Origin: Citrus sinensis
Taxonomy: Eukaryota > Streptophyta > Magnoliopsida > Sapindales > Rutaceae
Direction: 5' to 3'
Assembly (NCBI RefSeq): GCF_022201045.2
Contig: NC_068561.1
Location: 15,153,001-15,217,000 of the forward strand
DNA: 64,000 nucleotides
The notes below the pieces were generated by a model. It searched no databases. It was given only the letters and a program-made list of their open reading frames with translations, and was not told the origin of the DNA. Below are positions 44,684-56,062 of the stretch, in pieces. Each line of letters begins with the position of its first letter. Position 1 is the first letter of the stretch. The position numbers and the translations under genes are program-made.

Positions 44684-47600
44684 AAATGGTAGCAAAGTAT
44701 GAAATTGAGAAGTTTAACGGAAATAATTTTTTGTTGTGGAAAATGAAGATAAAAGCTGTATTGAGGAAAAATAATTACTTGGCAGCAATTGGAGAAAGGC
44801 CCATGGAGATAACTGGTGATAAGTGAAACGAGATAGATGGCAACGCCATTTCTGATCTACACTTAGCACTTGCGGATAGAGTATTATCCAGTGTGGCAGA
44901 GAAAAATACAGCGAAGGAAATATGAGATACTCTCACAAAATTGTACGAGACCAAGTCACTACACAAGAAAATCTTCTCAAAAAGAAAACTCTATACTCTT
45001 CGAATGGCGAAATCTACAATGGTGACCGACCACATCAACACTTTGAAGACTCTATTTTCACAACTTACAATGTTGGGTCATAATATAGAGGAAAATGGAC
45101 GTGCAGAACTTTTACTTCAAAGTCTACCAGATTCGTATGGTCAACTCATTATCAACTTGACGAACAATAATCCAACGGACAGTCTAATTTTTTATGATGT
45201 TGCAGCCTCCATATTAAATTAGGAGAGCATGTGGAAAAATAAGAAAAACAGACAAGCAAGTTCGCAGTAAGCGGAGGCGCTATCGGTGACGAGAAGGAGA
45301 TCAATGGAACATGGCCCTAGTGGGAGTCACAATTATGGTAGATCAAAATCTAGAAGTAAGAAGAATGTTAAATGCTATAACTGTGGCAAGAAAGGGCACG
45401 TTAAGAAAGAGTGTTGGAGTAATCAGAAGAGAAAAAATAGCAGAGAACCTAAGTCATCAAATGCTCAGGGGTGTGTAGAAAGTACCTTGGATGATGACGA
45501 AATTCTCTACAACGAGGCAACAACTGTTTCAAAAGGTAAAAAACGACTATCTGATGTCTGGCTTATAGACTCATGAGTTACTTGGCATATAACCTCTCGA
45601 AGAGAATAGTTCAACACATATGAACCTATCTCAGGAGGATCTGTTTATATGAGAGATGATCATGCCTTGGAGATCCTTGGTATTGGTACTATCAAAATCA
45701 AAATATTTGATGGTACAATTCGTACAATTGAGGAGGTACGACATGTCAAAGGCCTGAAGAAAAATATATTGTCCTTTGGACAAATAGATAGTCATGGGTA
45801 CAAAACTTATGTTGAAAATATAATTATGAAGATTGTTAAAGGCACGCTTGTATTGATGAAGGAAGAAAAGATCGGTGTTAATATATTCATGCTTAAAATA
45901 AAAACACTACAGGAGGCTGATACGTGTGTCGCATCAAATTTAGAAGAGTCAACGATGATGTGGCATCTCAAACTTGGCCACATGTTAGAACAAGGTTTGA
46001 AGATTCTCTCTGAGCGAAATTGCTTCTGGAGCTTAAAACAGTAAGCTTACTATTTTGCGAGCATTGTGTTACAAGTAAGCAGTATAGATTAAAGTTCAGT
46101 AAATCTATTGCTAGAAGTAAATGCATTATAAACTTGGTTCACTCTGATGTTTGGGAATCACTAGACATATCCATGGGAGGTGTAAAGTACATGGTAACTT
46201 TTATTGATGATTATTCCAGGAGATGTTGGGTGTATCTAATTAAGAAAAAGTCAGATGTATTTCCACTATTTAAAGAATATAAAGCGCGAGTGAAACTTAA
46301 ATTCGGCAAAATGATCAAGTGCTTAAGGACAGATAATAGTAGAGAGTATACAGACGGCGAGTTTCTTACTTTCTGTAAGCAAGAAGGTATTCAGAGGTAA
46401 TTCACGGTGGCATACACTCCTCAATAAAATGGAGTGGCGGAGTGGATGAACATGACTCTTATAGAAATTATAAAAGCTATGTTAAGAACTGCTGGTCTAC
46501 CCAATTCATTCTGAGCAGAAGCAGCTAAAACTGCCTGTTATCTAGTAAATCAGTCGCCATCCACGGCAATTGGGCTGAATACAGTAGTGGAGATGTGGAC
46601 TGGAAAGCCAGCTGATTATTCCTACTTACATGCATTTTGATATCCTATGTACATATGTACAATGCCCAAGAAAAAATAAAATTAGATCCAAAATCTAGGA
46701 GGTGTATCTTCTTAGGGTATACTGATGGAGTAATGGGGTATCGTCTGTGGGACCCCATTGCCCACAAGATCATCATCAGCAGAGCTGTTATTTTTGTAGA
46801 AGATCAACTGCAAATGAGAGATGAGGATGATAGCACTGTAAAAGAAAAGTTAGAGATTGTACCGGTGTATATGAAAAATAATTTGGGGAGAGAAGATTAA
46901 GATTCTTTTGAAGTAGCACCAGAGCACGAGCAACAAGAACAAGTTGAGTCCGAGACTCCAGAAGTTCGTCGATCAACTCGTAAGAGACGACTGCCGGCGT
47001 GGCACTCGGAGAATGTCATAAAGATCAATGTTGCATACCGTCTTCTAACAGAGGATGAAGAGCTATCAACTTTTCATAAAACTTTAAACAACCCAAATGT
47101 TGCTTTGTGGACGATAGCAATGCAGGAAGAAATTGAAGCTATACACAAGAACAAGACATGGGAACTTGTACCACTACCACAAGGAAGAAAAGCCATTAGA
47201 AACAAATGGGGCTACAAGATCAAACGTGATAACAATGACCAAGTGGAGCGGTATCGTGCAAGATTGGTGGTGAAATGATATGCTCAGAAAGGAGGTATTG
47301 AATTCAACGAGATATTTTCTCCGATAGTTCGACTCACGACAGTCAGAATAGTCTTGGCGATGTGTGCTACATTTGACCTACATTTAGAGCAGTTAGATGT
47401 GAAAGCTACATTTTTTTATGGAGAACTTGAAGAAGAAATATATATGCTCCAACCAGAAGGTTTTGATGAAAAGAGGAAAGAGAACTTAGTTTGCAGGTTG
47501 AACAAATCTTTATACTATCTCAAACAGGCGGCGAGGTGTTAGTATAAGAGATTTGATTCCTTCATCATGAGCCTTGAATACAACAGACTCAGTTCAGACC

Positions 47601-48615
47601 ATTGTGCATATTACAAGATGTTTGAAGATAATGATTTCATTATTTTACTGTTGTGCGTGGATGACATATTGGTAGCATGCTCCAACAAAGATCGAGTCCA
47701 AGAATTGAAGACACAATTGGCTAGGGAGTTTGAAATGAAGAATTTGGGATCAGTAAACAAGATTTTAGGGATGGAAATTCACCGTGACAGAAATAATAGG
47801 AAGATTTGGCTTTCTCAGAAGAACTACTTGAAGAAAATTTTGCGACGCTTCATCATGCACAATTGTAAACCAATTTCTACCCCACTTCCTGTTAATTTCA
47901 AGTTATCCTCAAGTATGTGTCCTAGCAATGAAGTAGAGAGGAAGGAGATGTCTCGAGTACCGTATGCATGAGCAGTTGGAAGTTTGATGTTCGCTTTGAT
48001 TTGTACAAGACCAGACATTGCACAACCAGTAGGAGCGATCAGTCGATACATGGCGAATCTTGGTGGAGAACATTGGAAAACTGTAAAGAGAATTCTAAGA
48101 TATATCAGAGGGACCTTCGATGTTGCATTATGTTATGGAGGATCAGAATTTACTATCAGGGGCTATGTGAATTCAGATTTTGTAGGAGACATTGATAAAA
48201 GAAAATTCATTATTAGCTATGTGTTTACACTTGCCAGAGCAACTGTAAGCTAGGTTTCAAAACTGCAACCTGTTGTAGCCTTATCTACAACAGAAGCAGA
48301 GTACATGGCAGCTACACAAGCTTGCAAGGAACTTATTTACATACAAAGGTTATTGGAGGAACTCGGGCACAAACAACAGAAAATTCATGTGTTTTGTGAC
48401 AGTCAGAGTGCCTTGCATATTGCAAGGAATCCAGTCTTTCATTATAGGACAAAGTACATAGGGGTACAATATCACTTCGTTCGTGAAGTAATGGAAGATG
48501 GAAGTGTGGATTTATAGAAAATCCATACCAAGGAGAACCTAGCAGATGTTTTGACTAAGCCGATCAATACTAACAAGTTTATCTGGAGTAGATCCTCTTA
48601 TGGCCTAACAAAAAC
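44684..48615 (+). pseudogene. copia gag-pol (Tork/TNT1-like), multiple stops
   Basis: gag from 44684 (MVAKYEIEKFNGNNFLLWKM) with stops at 44824 and 44922 and after SILN (45220). Zinc knuckle CYNCGKKGHVKKEC at about 45370-45411. Protease WLIDS followed by a TGA in its active-site motif near 45574. GAG-pre-integrase MMWHLKLGH near 45957, then integrase FIDDYSRRCWVYLIKKKSDV and LRTDNSREYTDGEF near 46200-46360. Reverse transcriptase from about 47190 (NKWGYKIKRDNNDQVERYRA) to CVDDILVACSNKDR near 47660, and RNase H/C-terminus with TTEAEYMAATQACKELIYIQ near 48290 and ADVLTKPI near 48545. The domain order and the CVDD box identify Ty1/copia. More than ten breaks rule out autonomous movement. Confidence 0.9.
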
Positions 48616-48696
48616 GTAGGCAACATGACAACGGCGAAGCAGAAAGGATGGTGTGGAGATATGATTGGCTCGCAATCAAATCTCCAAGTGGGAGAA

Positions 48697-49272
48697 TGAA
48701 AAAATATAGTATGCGGACACCACCCTTCTAGAAAGTGGGCTCCTCCATTTTGAAGAAGAAGGTAGTGCTTTCGTCTTTGACTGGAACAAAAGAAAAAAAA
48801 ATGGAGAAAGAAAGAAAAAATAGAAACGGGCCAAAAAGGGTTAAAAAAATGAATAAAATAATAAAAATAATATATAATTGATTAATAGTGCCAAAAATTT
48901 TAAAAATAATATATAATTGATTAATAATGCCAAAACTTTCTCTATAAATAGAAACGAAGAGAATGAGCAAATTCATTCCATTGAGAGAGAAGCAATTTAG
49001 CATTTTAGAGAGAGTTTAAAGAGCTTAAAATTATAAGCTCTTATTATAGTGATTTGAGAGTTTTGGTGTATTGGGTTTTGGGTAGTGAGATAAAATATTA
49101 CAATACTTGTAACTGCTTTTCACTAGTAAAATATTTTCCTTCTGTCTTCGCCTGTGGATGTAAGCTAAAAACCGAACCACGTAATTTTTTGTATCATTTT
49201 TTGTGTTTGTTTTTTATTTTCTTCCAATTTTATTTTAGCTGTAGCCCTATTTCACCCACTAATTTCCCAACA
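48697..49272 (+). repeat. 3' LTR of the Tork-like copia element
   Basis: 576 bp, TGAAAAAATATAG...CCCAACA, with a 39-bp internal duplication (48862 and 48901) absent from the 5' LTR. Confidence 0.92.
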
Positions 49273-49485
49273 AAAAGTATCATTTTATAGAATTAAGAAT
49301 ACAAAGACAAAGGTGCATAAAGATTTTAAACTTATCTAGAATTATTTCAAGCTTTCAAGTTCTCAAATTACGATTTTATGCACAATGTAACTTGAATAAT
49401 GAACATATCATGCAATCTAACCCGCACAATATAGTGCGATGAGAGGACTACACAAAATAAATATCTAAAAAGCTTTTCTTTAGAA

Positions 49486-49662
49486 GTCTTTAAATTCATT
49501 CGGAATAAGTTGCTGCTTGCATGTGTGTCATACCCAGCTTAGTTCAGATGCTCTAAGTCTTATGGAAAGCGTAGTGGATCATATTTTTGGTGGTATCTGT
49601 CGAAAACTCAGTTTTAATCTTTGATATCATTTCTTTTTCCGGAATAGATTGAGGTAGGTAAG
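49486..49662 (+). pseudogene. ATG1 fragment, copy 3, second piece
   Basis: Matches the end of ATG1 intron 10 (CTTGCATGTGTGTCATACC against 20718) and the first bases of exon 11 (ATAGATTGAGGTAGGTAAG against 20841). Cut by the solo LTR that starts at 49663. Confidence 0.88.
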
Positions 49663-51210
49663 TGTTGGGAAAATATGCTCTTGAAAAGCATATGTGTTTA
49701 TTTAATTGTAATAAACAATTTTTCTAATTAATAAAATAAATGAGGTATTTTATTCAAATATCTTAATTGCATTAATATTTGTATTAAAGTCCATTTAATC
49801 ATATTATGTGTATTTATGTGATCACCATATGGATTCACAGAAGACATAACTATAAGTTATCTTATGATTAAATAAATTTAGTTCGCAGTTGATAAATAAA
49901 GTTGGGCACTTTATTTAGGTATAGACTGTAATAAATTCATTGAATGATTTGTCTTAATCATGTATGAATTTATTGATGTAGTATGACTACATTGAACATG
50001 ATCACATATGAGATTTAATTAGCTTTGTAATAACTGTCAGACTTATTAAATCTCATAGGCGTTGATTTTACTGTAATCTTAATCGTGAGTTAATTATGAT
50101 TTCATGATTGTAATTGTTATTCCATTTGAGTTACCAATGGGCATGACACATCCTTGTGGTCAAGATTACCCGGTATCTTGGTGGGAGCAATTATGAGTAT
50201 TGGAGTTATGGATTAACAATATAGAATTTGTACAACACATCTCTTGATGGGTTTTCGGCACTTGATCATAGAATTCTCTGGCCAGAGTGTGTCAACATAT
50301 TTAGTATGTTGAAAATGATCATTACAGAAAACCAGTAAGGATCAAGAAATAAGATGTTATTAAATTGATTGGACAGTTGAGATATCAATTTAATTAACGA
50401 TGTGGTACAAAGGATTGTGCAGTAAAGAAATCAATGTGGCTTGGGACAAATTATTATTCGAGCATACAATTATGGAAGTCAGTTCCAATCTTTTAGTGGA
50501 GTAGATTTGGAATTAAATAATTGGGCTAGTTTAATTACAGGCCTAATTATTGTAGCCACTATTGTATGTTCCCAAATGATCCCCGGGTTAGCTCATTTAA
50601 TTGATTGCACCACTATTAGACTAATAAGTAAGATAACTAGTTATTTGGGTCAAAAACCTAAATATATCATTTAGTGGGAGGCTCCATTTAATTAGCTTTT
50701 GTGTAAGGGGTCTTATGTTATTTTACAAGGTGGGTCCCCTATTGAAAAAGCAAATAACGTGGGTTTTGTTTTTTGATTATTTGAAGCCTAGGGTTTTCAC
50801 TAAAGGGTGATATAAAAGGCTTATTTTTCTCTAAAGAAAAAAATAGCAGCCACTTTATACAGATCAGAGAAAAAGATTTTTCTCTCTATTGTTGAGAAAA
50901 AAATTTTCTCGTGCTAGTTGCTTTGGTAGTGATAAAGGCGCCCACACATCAAGTGCAAATCGAACCTGAGTCATAACCTGAAAGATCATTAGTGACAGTT
51001 CGTGATCTAACAAGCGTGGTGGTGACGGATCGTGATCTAACAGAAGTGGTGGTGGCGGATCGTGATCTAGGAGCCTAAATCACTTCAACGGAAAAAGCCA
51101 AATCGAATTTTCAAGATACGATTTCTAGATTACAAATTCTTATATATTATATAAGAGCGATCTTCAAAAGGTTTTATAAAAAAATTTAAAAACCTAATTT
51201 TTCCCCAATA
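49663..51210 (+). mobile_element. solo LTR, about 1.55 kb, inside ATG1 copy 3 exon 11
   Basis: Starts TGTTGGGAAAATATG and ends ATTTTTCCCCAATA, an inverted end pair (the final CA is now TA). The left flank GTAAG (49658-49662) is matched on the right by GTAG (51211-51214), a target duplication that has lost one A: ATG1 exon 11 reads GGTAAGCATCTAG and the copy reads GTAGCACCTAG. TATAAAA at 50811 and a 30-bp tandem repeat near 51000 lie in LTR-like positions. No internal coding sequence. Superfamily not determined. Confidence 0.88.
50991..51072. repeat. 30-bp tandem repeat within the solo LTR
   Basis: CGTGATCTA occurs at 51001, 51031 and 51061 with GTGGTGGTGACGGAT-type sequence between, a GT-rich repeat in the transcribed leader part of the LTR. 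Confidence 0.9.
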
Positions 51211-51696
51211 GTAGCACCTAGAATACCCAGCTTGTGATTCTTGCAAATTTTTGAAGCAAGGATTAAATATTTGCCATAAACAGGCTGCTTGGCTATGGAT
51301 GGAAGTCCAAGCAGAGAGAATATACTAGATTGAGGAGTTCCAGGGAGAACCCTGGTACACCTGATACAGAAGATTGTCCTGGTGTTAACGCTCAAGGGCT
51401 GGAGGATATGTCCTCTAAGATCAAGAGGTAATTTCCGGGGAATTTGAGCCTGCTAAGAAATTTGTGAAGGTCATTGAACCTGGTATTGCCTTATTTATTT
51501 TACTATTTTAAATAGATTGAAAACTATCTTGTTCTCTTATTAGCATTGCACCATGATTAATAATAGCCTGTAACAAATATTCTTTTTTAAGCCAGTAGCG
51601 ACTGATGATCTTCATAATAGTAAATTATATGTCATTATCTTTTCTGAGGTCTCATGCAGACGAAAATACTTAAGTCATAAACAAAGAGGATGATAG
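51211..51696 (+). pseudogene. ATG1 fragment, copy 3, third piece (exon 11 and intron 11)
   Basis: Follows exon 11 closely: CCCAGCTTGTGATTCTTGCA, CTATGGATGGAAGTCCAAGC, CCTGATACAGAAGATTGTCC, then intron 11. Indels disrupt the frame (for example ATTTTTGAAGCAAGG and AAGATCAAGAGGTAA). Intron 11 lacks the 38-bp duplication of the intact gene. Interrupted after 51696. Confidence 0.92.
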
Positions 51697-52130
51697 ATTG
51701 TTAATGCACAGCTGATGCAAGATCAGATTCAATTGGACTCCAGGATGATTGATAGATGAACAATCAATCAAGAGCCATCTCAAACTAATAAGATTAAACA
51801 AAGAAACGAGATCAACCACAACAATGAAAGAAAACCAGAAAATATGAACACTCAAGAACATAGCACAAACACAAGAAATGATGATCAAGAAGAGAGGCTT
51901 ACACTTTCTTTATTAGAGAATTTAACTCAAATTTACAGAGATGTTACATGGTACAAAACAAGCTAAGACTTTTCCGTAAATCTTAGTATTCGACAAGATA
52001 CAAGGCCTTAAATACTACCTAATACTCAGGTTACAAAACCCAAAAATGTCAAACTTAAGCTAACCATTCTCTTCTCCCGCTAAAACGTACAAGTCAGATA
52101 TTAAGCAAATAATATATCCCTTAGATTTTA
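51697..52130 (-). mobile_element. LTR-like insertion, about 430 bp
   Basis: Foreign to ATG1. Read on the minus strand it runs TGTAAAATCTAAGG...GCATTAACA, with a TATTTAAGGCC TATA-like site and an AATAAAG polyadenylation-like site in LTR order. No target duplication found, so both ends and class are tentative. Confidence 0.45.
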
Positions 52131-52270
52131 CAAATGAACCTTGAGAGTTCACAAATTCATCATTTACCCCCCAAAAAAATAGAATGTTAAATTAAAAAAA
52201 AATTATCTTTATTATTGGAGGGTCCTATTATTTGTGTATGATAGCGGTTTAAGGATCAGTTAGGCTCCGA
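52131..52270 (+). pseudogene. ATG1 fragment, copy 3, last piece (intron 11)
   Basis: AGTTCACAAATTCATCATTTACCC is shared with copy 2 (31914), and TATTATTGGAGGGTCCTATT matches both copy 2 and ATG1 intron 11 (21430). Similarity fades near 52270. Confidence 0.75.
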
Positions 52271-53040
52271 ATCTACATTGATATTTGTTTACGCTTAATT
52301 TTACTTAGATTTGATTTACACTTAGTTTGGGTGCTTTAGCAAGTGTCACCGAATTTGGTTAAAACTCGATTTCCGCAAATAAATTTATATTTTACGGGTA
52401 ATTGGGCTAAATAAATAATTTTTTTCGAGATGTGCTATGGTTCTTGTGATTTGTAGTGAGTTGAGGGAAGGTAGCCTAGTTGCTTTGCATTAGAAACTGA
52501 ATGAAACAATGTTTGGATCTTGAAATCATGAAGTAACCTATAAAATAGAGATAATAGAGGTTAGAGGTGAGGTCAATGGTGGTTGATGACCATACTTTAA
52601 TGTTCAAGTCAGTTTTTTTGGTGATTTAACTGATGTTAAGAGTTTAAGAACCTTAGAACCTCAACAACGACAAATATTAAAAGGTTGAAGATGAAGTTTG
52701 AGAGAGCAAGAGGGAGATGTCGGATCTCGTTAAAAATTGAACCTGTTAAGCTTAACAGGAGTGTGTTTGACAGTCCTTTTCATCATTTTAAGCACCTTGA
52801 CAAATTTTTATTGATTTTTCCCTCCTCACATAGGAATATCCTCGTCACTTCTCTTGAATGGCAATTGTTGGCGCGATCAGCAAGCTCTAAGGCCAAGCTG
52901 CAAGTGGCGTTTGTTATTTGGATCTTTGTCATGTTGTGCGTATTGCTTGGATAGATTGGTTCGCTCGGTGAGGCGGCTTTAAGATGGCTGACGTGTCTCT
53001 ATTTAGTTGCATACCCTTTTAAATGAGTGGTGGAGTGATA
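52271..53040. other. no gene recognised
   Basis: Sequence not matched to ATG1 or the kinases elsewhere in the window. A 89-codon open frame at 52685-52954 has no family look. Possibly an old insertion replacing the ATG1 3' end of this unit. Confidence 0.4.
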
Positions 53041-53751
53041 AATTATGAATTCTTCCTCCAATTGCGCTCCATCCGTCAAGTGCTTGGTTCCATGGTGATT
53101 GCTCTACGACTGAAAGTCATAATCAAAGAGAAACATCAATTGCAAGTGGAAATGGGCATATAATCAATTTCACACAATGTCGTCTATTGTTTTGAGCGTT
53201 AAGGAGATTAAGGTGGAATCTGGGGCCTACTTTGAGAAGTCGTCTATCAAGTCTCCTTTTAGGACGAAAATTGGGTAACTTTTTCACACTACTATTTTTA
53301 TAAGCTATCTTTCAGAGTTTGCTCTACAAAACCAAAGTGTCCACTGCATTTGGGGAGAATGACAACGACACTTCCATTAGTTTGGTAAAATGTTCGCAGA
53401 ATTATCCTTTTTTTTTTTAAGAAATGATCACATTTGGACGATTTTACCATTTAACAACAGTGTCCAAATCATGTATCATTAGGTAAATCTAAATTATCAC
53501 CCCAAAAAAAAAGAAAAAAAATCTCTATGATCATTTTTAAAAAACTAGAGATCTCTAAAACCATTTCGTGAAATCAAGGGTATTGTTACGTTTCCCATGG
53601 ACTTCACTCATGAAAAATCTACAAAGATTAGCATACATCCTGAATCCCTAGGAGTCTTCTCTTCTCTGAAAACTTGAACATCAACAGGCTTCCACCAGAT
53701 CAAAATTCTAAAGCAAATTCCGTAAGCATGATATCCCACTCCCAAACTTCA
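53041..53751. other. upstream region of the third S-domain kinase remnant
   Basis: Matches the other two kinase upstream regions (TTGGTTCCATGGTGATTG at about 53087 against 22766; AAGTCGTCTATCAAGTCTCC at about 53238). No gene. Confidence 0.7.
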
Positions 53752-53928
53752 ATGTTTCCAAATTTTCCTTCGTTTCTCATTGTTCTCGTACCTTTCTTCT
53801 TGTGTTTTCAAACTTCCGAAAGCCTAAAGTTCTTGGCTAGGGGCTCTTCTCTATCTATTGATGACAAATCAGACGTGTTAACTTCCCCAGACAAAACATT
53901 CACGTGTGGATTTTATAGTCTTTGTTGA
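53752..53928 (+). pseudogene. S-domain receptor-like kinase, copy 3, first 58 codons only
   Basis: Signal peptide and the start of the bulb-lectin domain are well kept (MFPNFPSFLIVLVPFFLCFQ, then GSSLSIDDKSDVLTSPDKTF and CGFYSL). A TGA at 53926 ends the frame, where copy 1 has GGTGGAAATGC. After about 53935 the homology stops altogether, so the rest was deleted or moved by a rearrangement. No receptor can be made. Confidence 0.9.
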
Positions 53929-56062
53929 GATGTAATTAGTAATCTAGTAAATTGAGCAAGAAGTTTGAAGGGTTCTATGGTTTGTTTTCTACATGAATTA
54001 AAGAGTAGCATTTATGCTTGCAATATGGCTTGGGAAATCTAAAGAATGATTAATGTAATCCTCAAACCCGAGAAAGATGGAATGGAAGAAAATAAGAATG
54101 CTACTTGGGAAATTTTAGAACGCTTCATTTATGTGAGAACCTGGGATGCAAATGTAAGAGAGATTGTAACATTTTTCAATTTTTGGTTTGACATTCTGGA
54201 AGAAAACGGCTTACCGTTTCTAGAGAAAACGGAATTTCAGAGAGCATGTTTTCTGTTCTCCAGAAAAATGCTAATCGTTTGGAGAAAACGACTAACGGTT
54301 TATTTTCAGAGAGCATGTTTTCTGTTTTACAGAAAACGGCTCACCGGTTATTTTCAAAGAGCAACTTATGTGACATTCTGGAATAAAACGACTCACCGTT
54401 ATTGAGAAATCGGCTAATTGTTTTCTTCTAGAGAGCGCGTTTTCACGTCAATTGGAAAAACAGTTAGCAAGCTTAAAAATTCAATTGTGAATGGATGTAA
54501 ATTTCAAACCAAAAAGAGTGTCTTTGAAGAAGTACCATTTCTAATAATTGTAATCTTTCATATAAACACGTTCTTCATTAAAATAGACATATACATTGGA
54601 TCAAATAGATCAAATTAATTACAGATTTCTTTGTGTTCTGGAATACAATCTTATTTGCTAGAGATTGTATTCAGGATTTGTTATATCTTAGAAGTAATTT
54701 GCCATTAAAACTCTATAGCAAACGAAGATTGGTGAGGGCAAATAAAACCTTAAAAGAAAATGTGCAAACACGTCTCAAACCCTAAGAAATTCCTTTGTTC
54801 TTTGCCTCCATATCCAAAAATCTACTAACAGCAAATGTCTTTATTAGGAATTCTAGTGTTACTGATTTGTTGCACTGCTGTGCTTCGCGCCATCCTGATT
54901 ATAGTACATAGTTTCTAGAAAATGACAATTTCTTCGATCAGTGACGACATTTGATGACATTTACATGAAAAATCGTTGTAAATAGGCAATAATATTACCA
55001 GGAAAGCTCTTAAATCAATAAAAATTCGTGTTTTTTTTTCTTTATGCATAAAATTTTGATAACAAATGCATCCTTTAAACTTTTATATTTGGACCGTTGA
55101 AAATTTCTGTATTTAGAAATTAAAAAAATAAAGTTTTTTTAGATTTGATGACACGTTTGCATGACAACTGAAGAAGCGTCAATATGAATTGTGTAATATT
55201 TTATTATTATTGTTATTATCTAGCCTAACGGCAATTTATTATTTCCCCCAACTTATATAAATAGTGTTCAAAACCAGACCCCTTATTTTTAATATAAAAA
55301 ATATTACTATTTGTGCTAGATAAAAGAAGATTCAATAAAATAAAATATTCATGACACCCTTGCTTATTTTCACGTAACTTAACCTAACCCAAATAGAATA
55401 AATTAAAAAATGACTTTTGTGCTTTGACTTTTGTGTTGCGACTGCATGCATCCACTAACGAGACTACTAAACAAACAAAAAAGCAATGCTCCATTTTTTT
55501 TCCCTTTAAAATAGCTTTATGGAAATTAAATTTGTCCCAATTCATATGAGCATGCGTTGAACCTGAATCTCTTTCATTCAATTTAAGAGATTTTATAAAT
55601 TGAACTAACTACCCTTAAAAGATTTAAAATACATAATTTCTATCACAAGTGATATGATATAACCTTATTAATTGATAGGCGGTATAACAGTGTCAGTGCA
55701 AAATAATTAAGGAAATTAATCAACACCCTCTTCTTTTTTCATTTCTTTTTTTTGGGGGGTCAACAAAGGATCTGTAAGTGTTAAAATACGGGGCCATGAG
55801 AAAGATACGCTTCATAAAATAAACTGTTGATAATATTGCTTTAAAAAATGTCGATAAAACATATTGCCATCCGTCACTCATTAGATTAATGTCAAGCTGT
55901 CAGCGGAAAACAGCAATTATTTGAGCAGATAATTTCAACGGAGTTAATTATCTTCCAAGAAACATTCGATCATTCTATTTTTTATCGTTATTTCTCCTTT
56001 TGTTATTCTAAATAAATTGCTGAAATTGGCATTGACTTCTGAAACTCTTCAATCCTCAAACA
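53929..56062. other. spacer before the LRR kinase genes
   Basis: No gene with family features. Contains a short repeat array (54208-54430) inside an otherwise unremarkable open frame (54046-54405). The last few hundred bases would hold the promoter of the gene at 56063; no TATA box could be placed with confidence. Confidence 0.5.
54208..54430. repeat. array of AAACGGCTNACCGTTT-type palindromic motifs
   Basis: About six variants: GAAAACGGCTTACCGTTT, GAAAAATGCTAATCGTTT, GAAAACGACTAACGGTTT, GAAAACGGCTCACCGGTT, TAAAACGACTCACCGTTA, GAAATCGGCTAATTGTTT. They alternate with AGAGAGCATGTTTTCTGTT blocks at spacings of 69 and 48 bp. Confidence 0.85.

Larger units (their letters stand above)
43761..49272 (+). 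mobile_element. copia LTR retrotransposon (Tork/TNT1-like), decayed
   Basis: LTRs at 43761-44305 and 48697-49272, target duplication AAAAG at 43756-43760 and 49273-49277. Primer-binding site TGGTATCAGAGC at 44307-44318, and polypurine tract AAGTGGGAGAA just before 48697. TATA-like TCTATAAATAG occurs in both LTRs. gag-pol lies between on the plus strand. The right LTR is longer because of an internal 39-bp tandem duplication at 48862-48939. Confidence 0.93.

Noticed and set aside
52250..52285. Resemblance of GGCTCCGAATCTACATTGAT to ATG1 exon 13
   Set aside because: The same position in copy 2 (32040-32065) shows a similar intron 11 sequence, so it is more simply intron 11 with changes; the exon 13 likeness is short.
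52685..52954. 89-codon open frame
   Set aside because: No domain, no homologue in the sister units, codon pattern unremarkable.
54046..54405. 119-codon frame with repeated peptide QRACFLF-RK
   Set aside because: The repetition comes from the DNA-level dyad array; no family resemblance.
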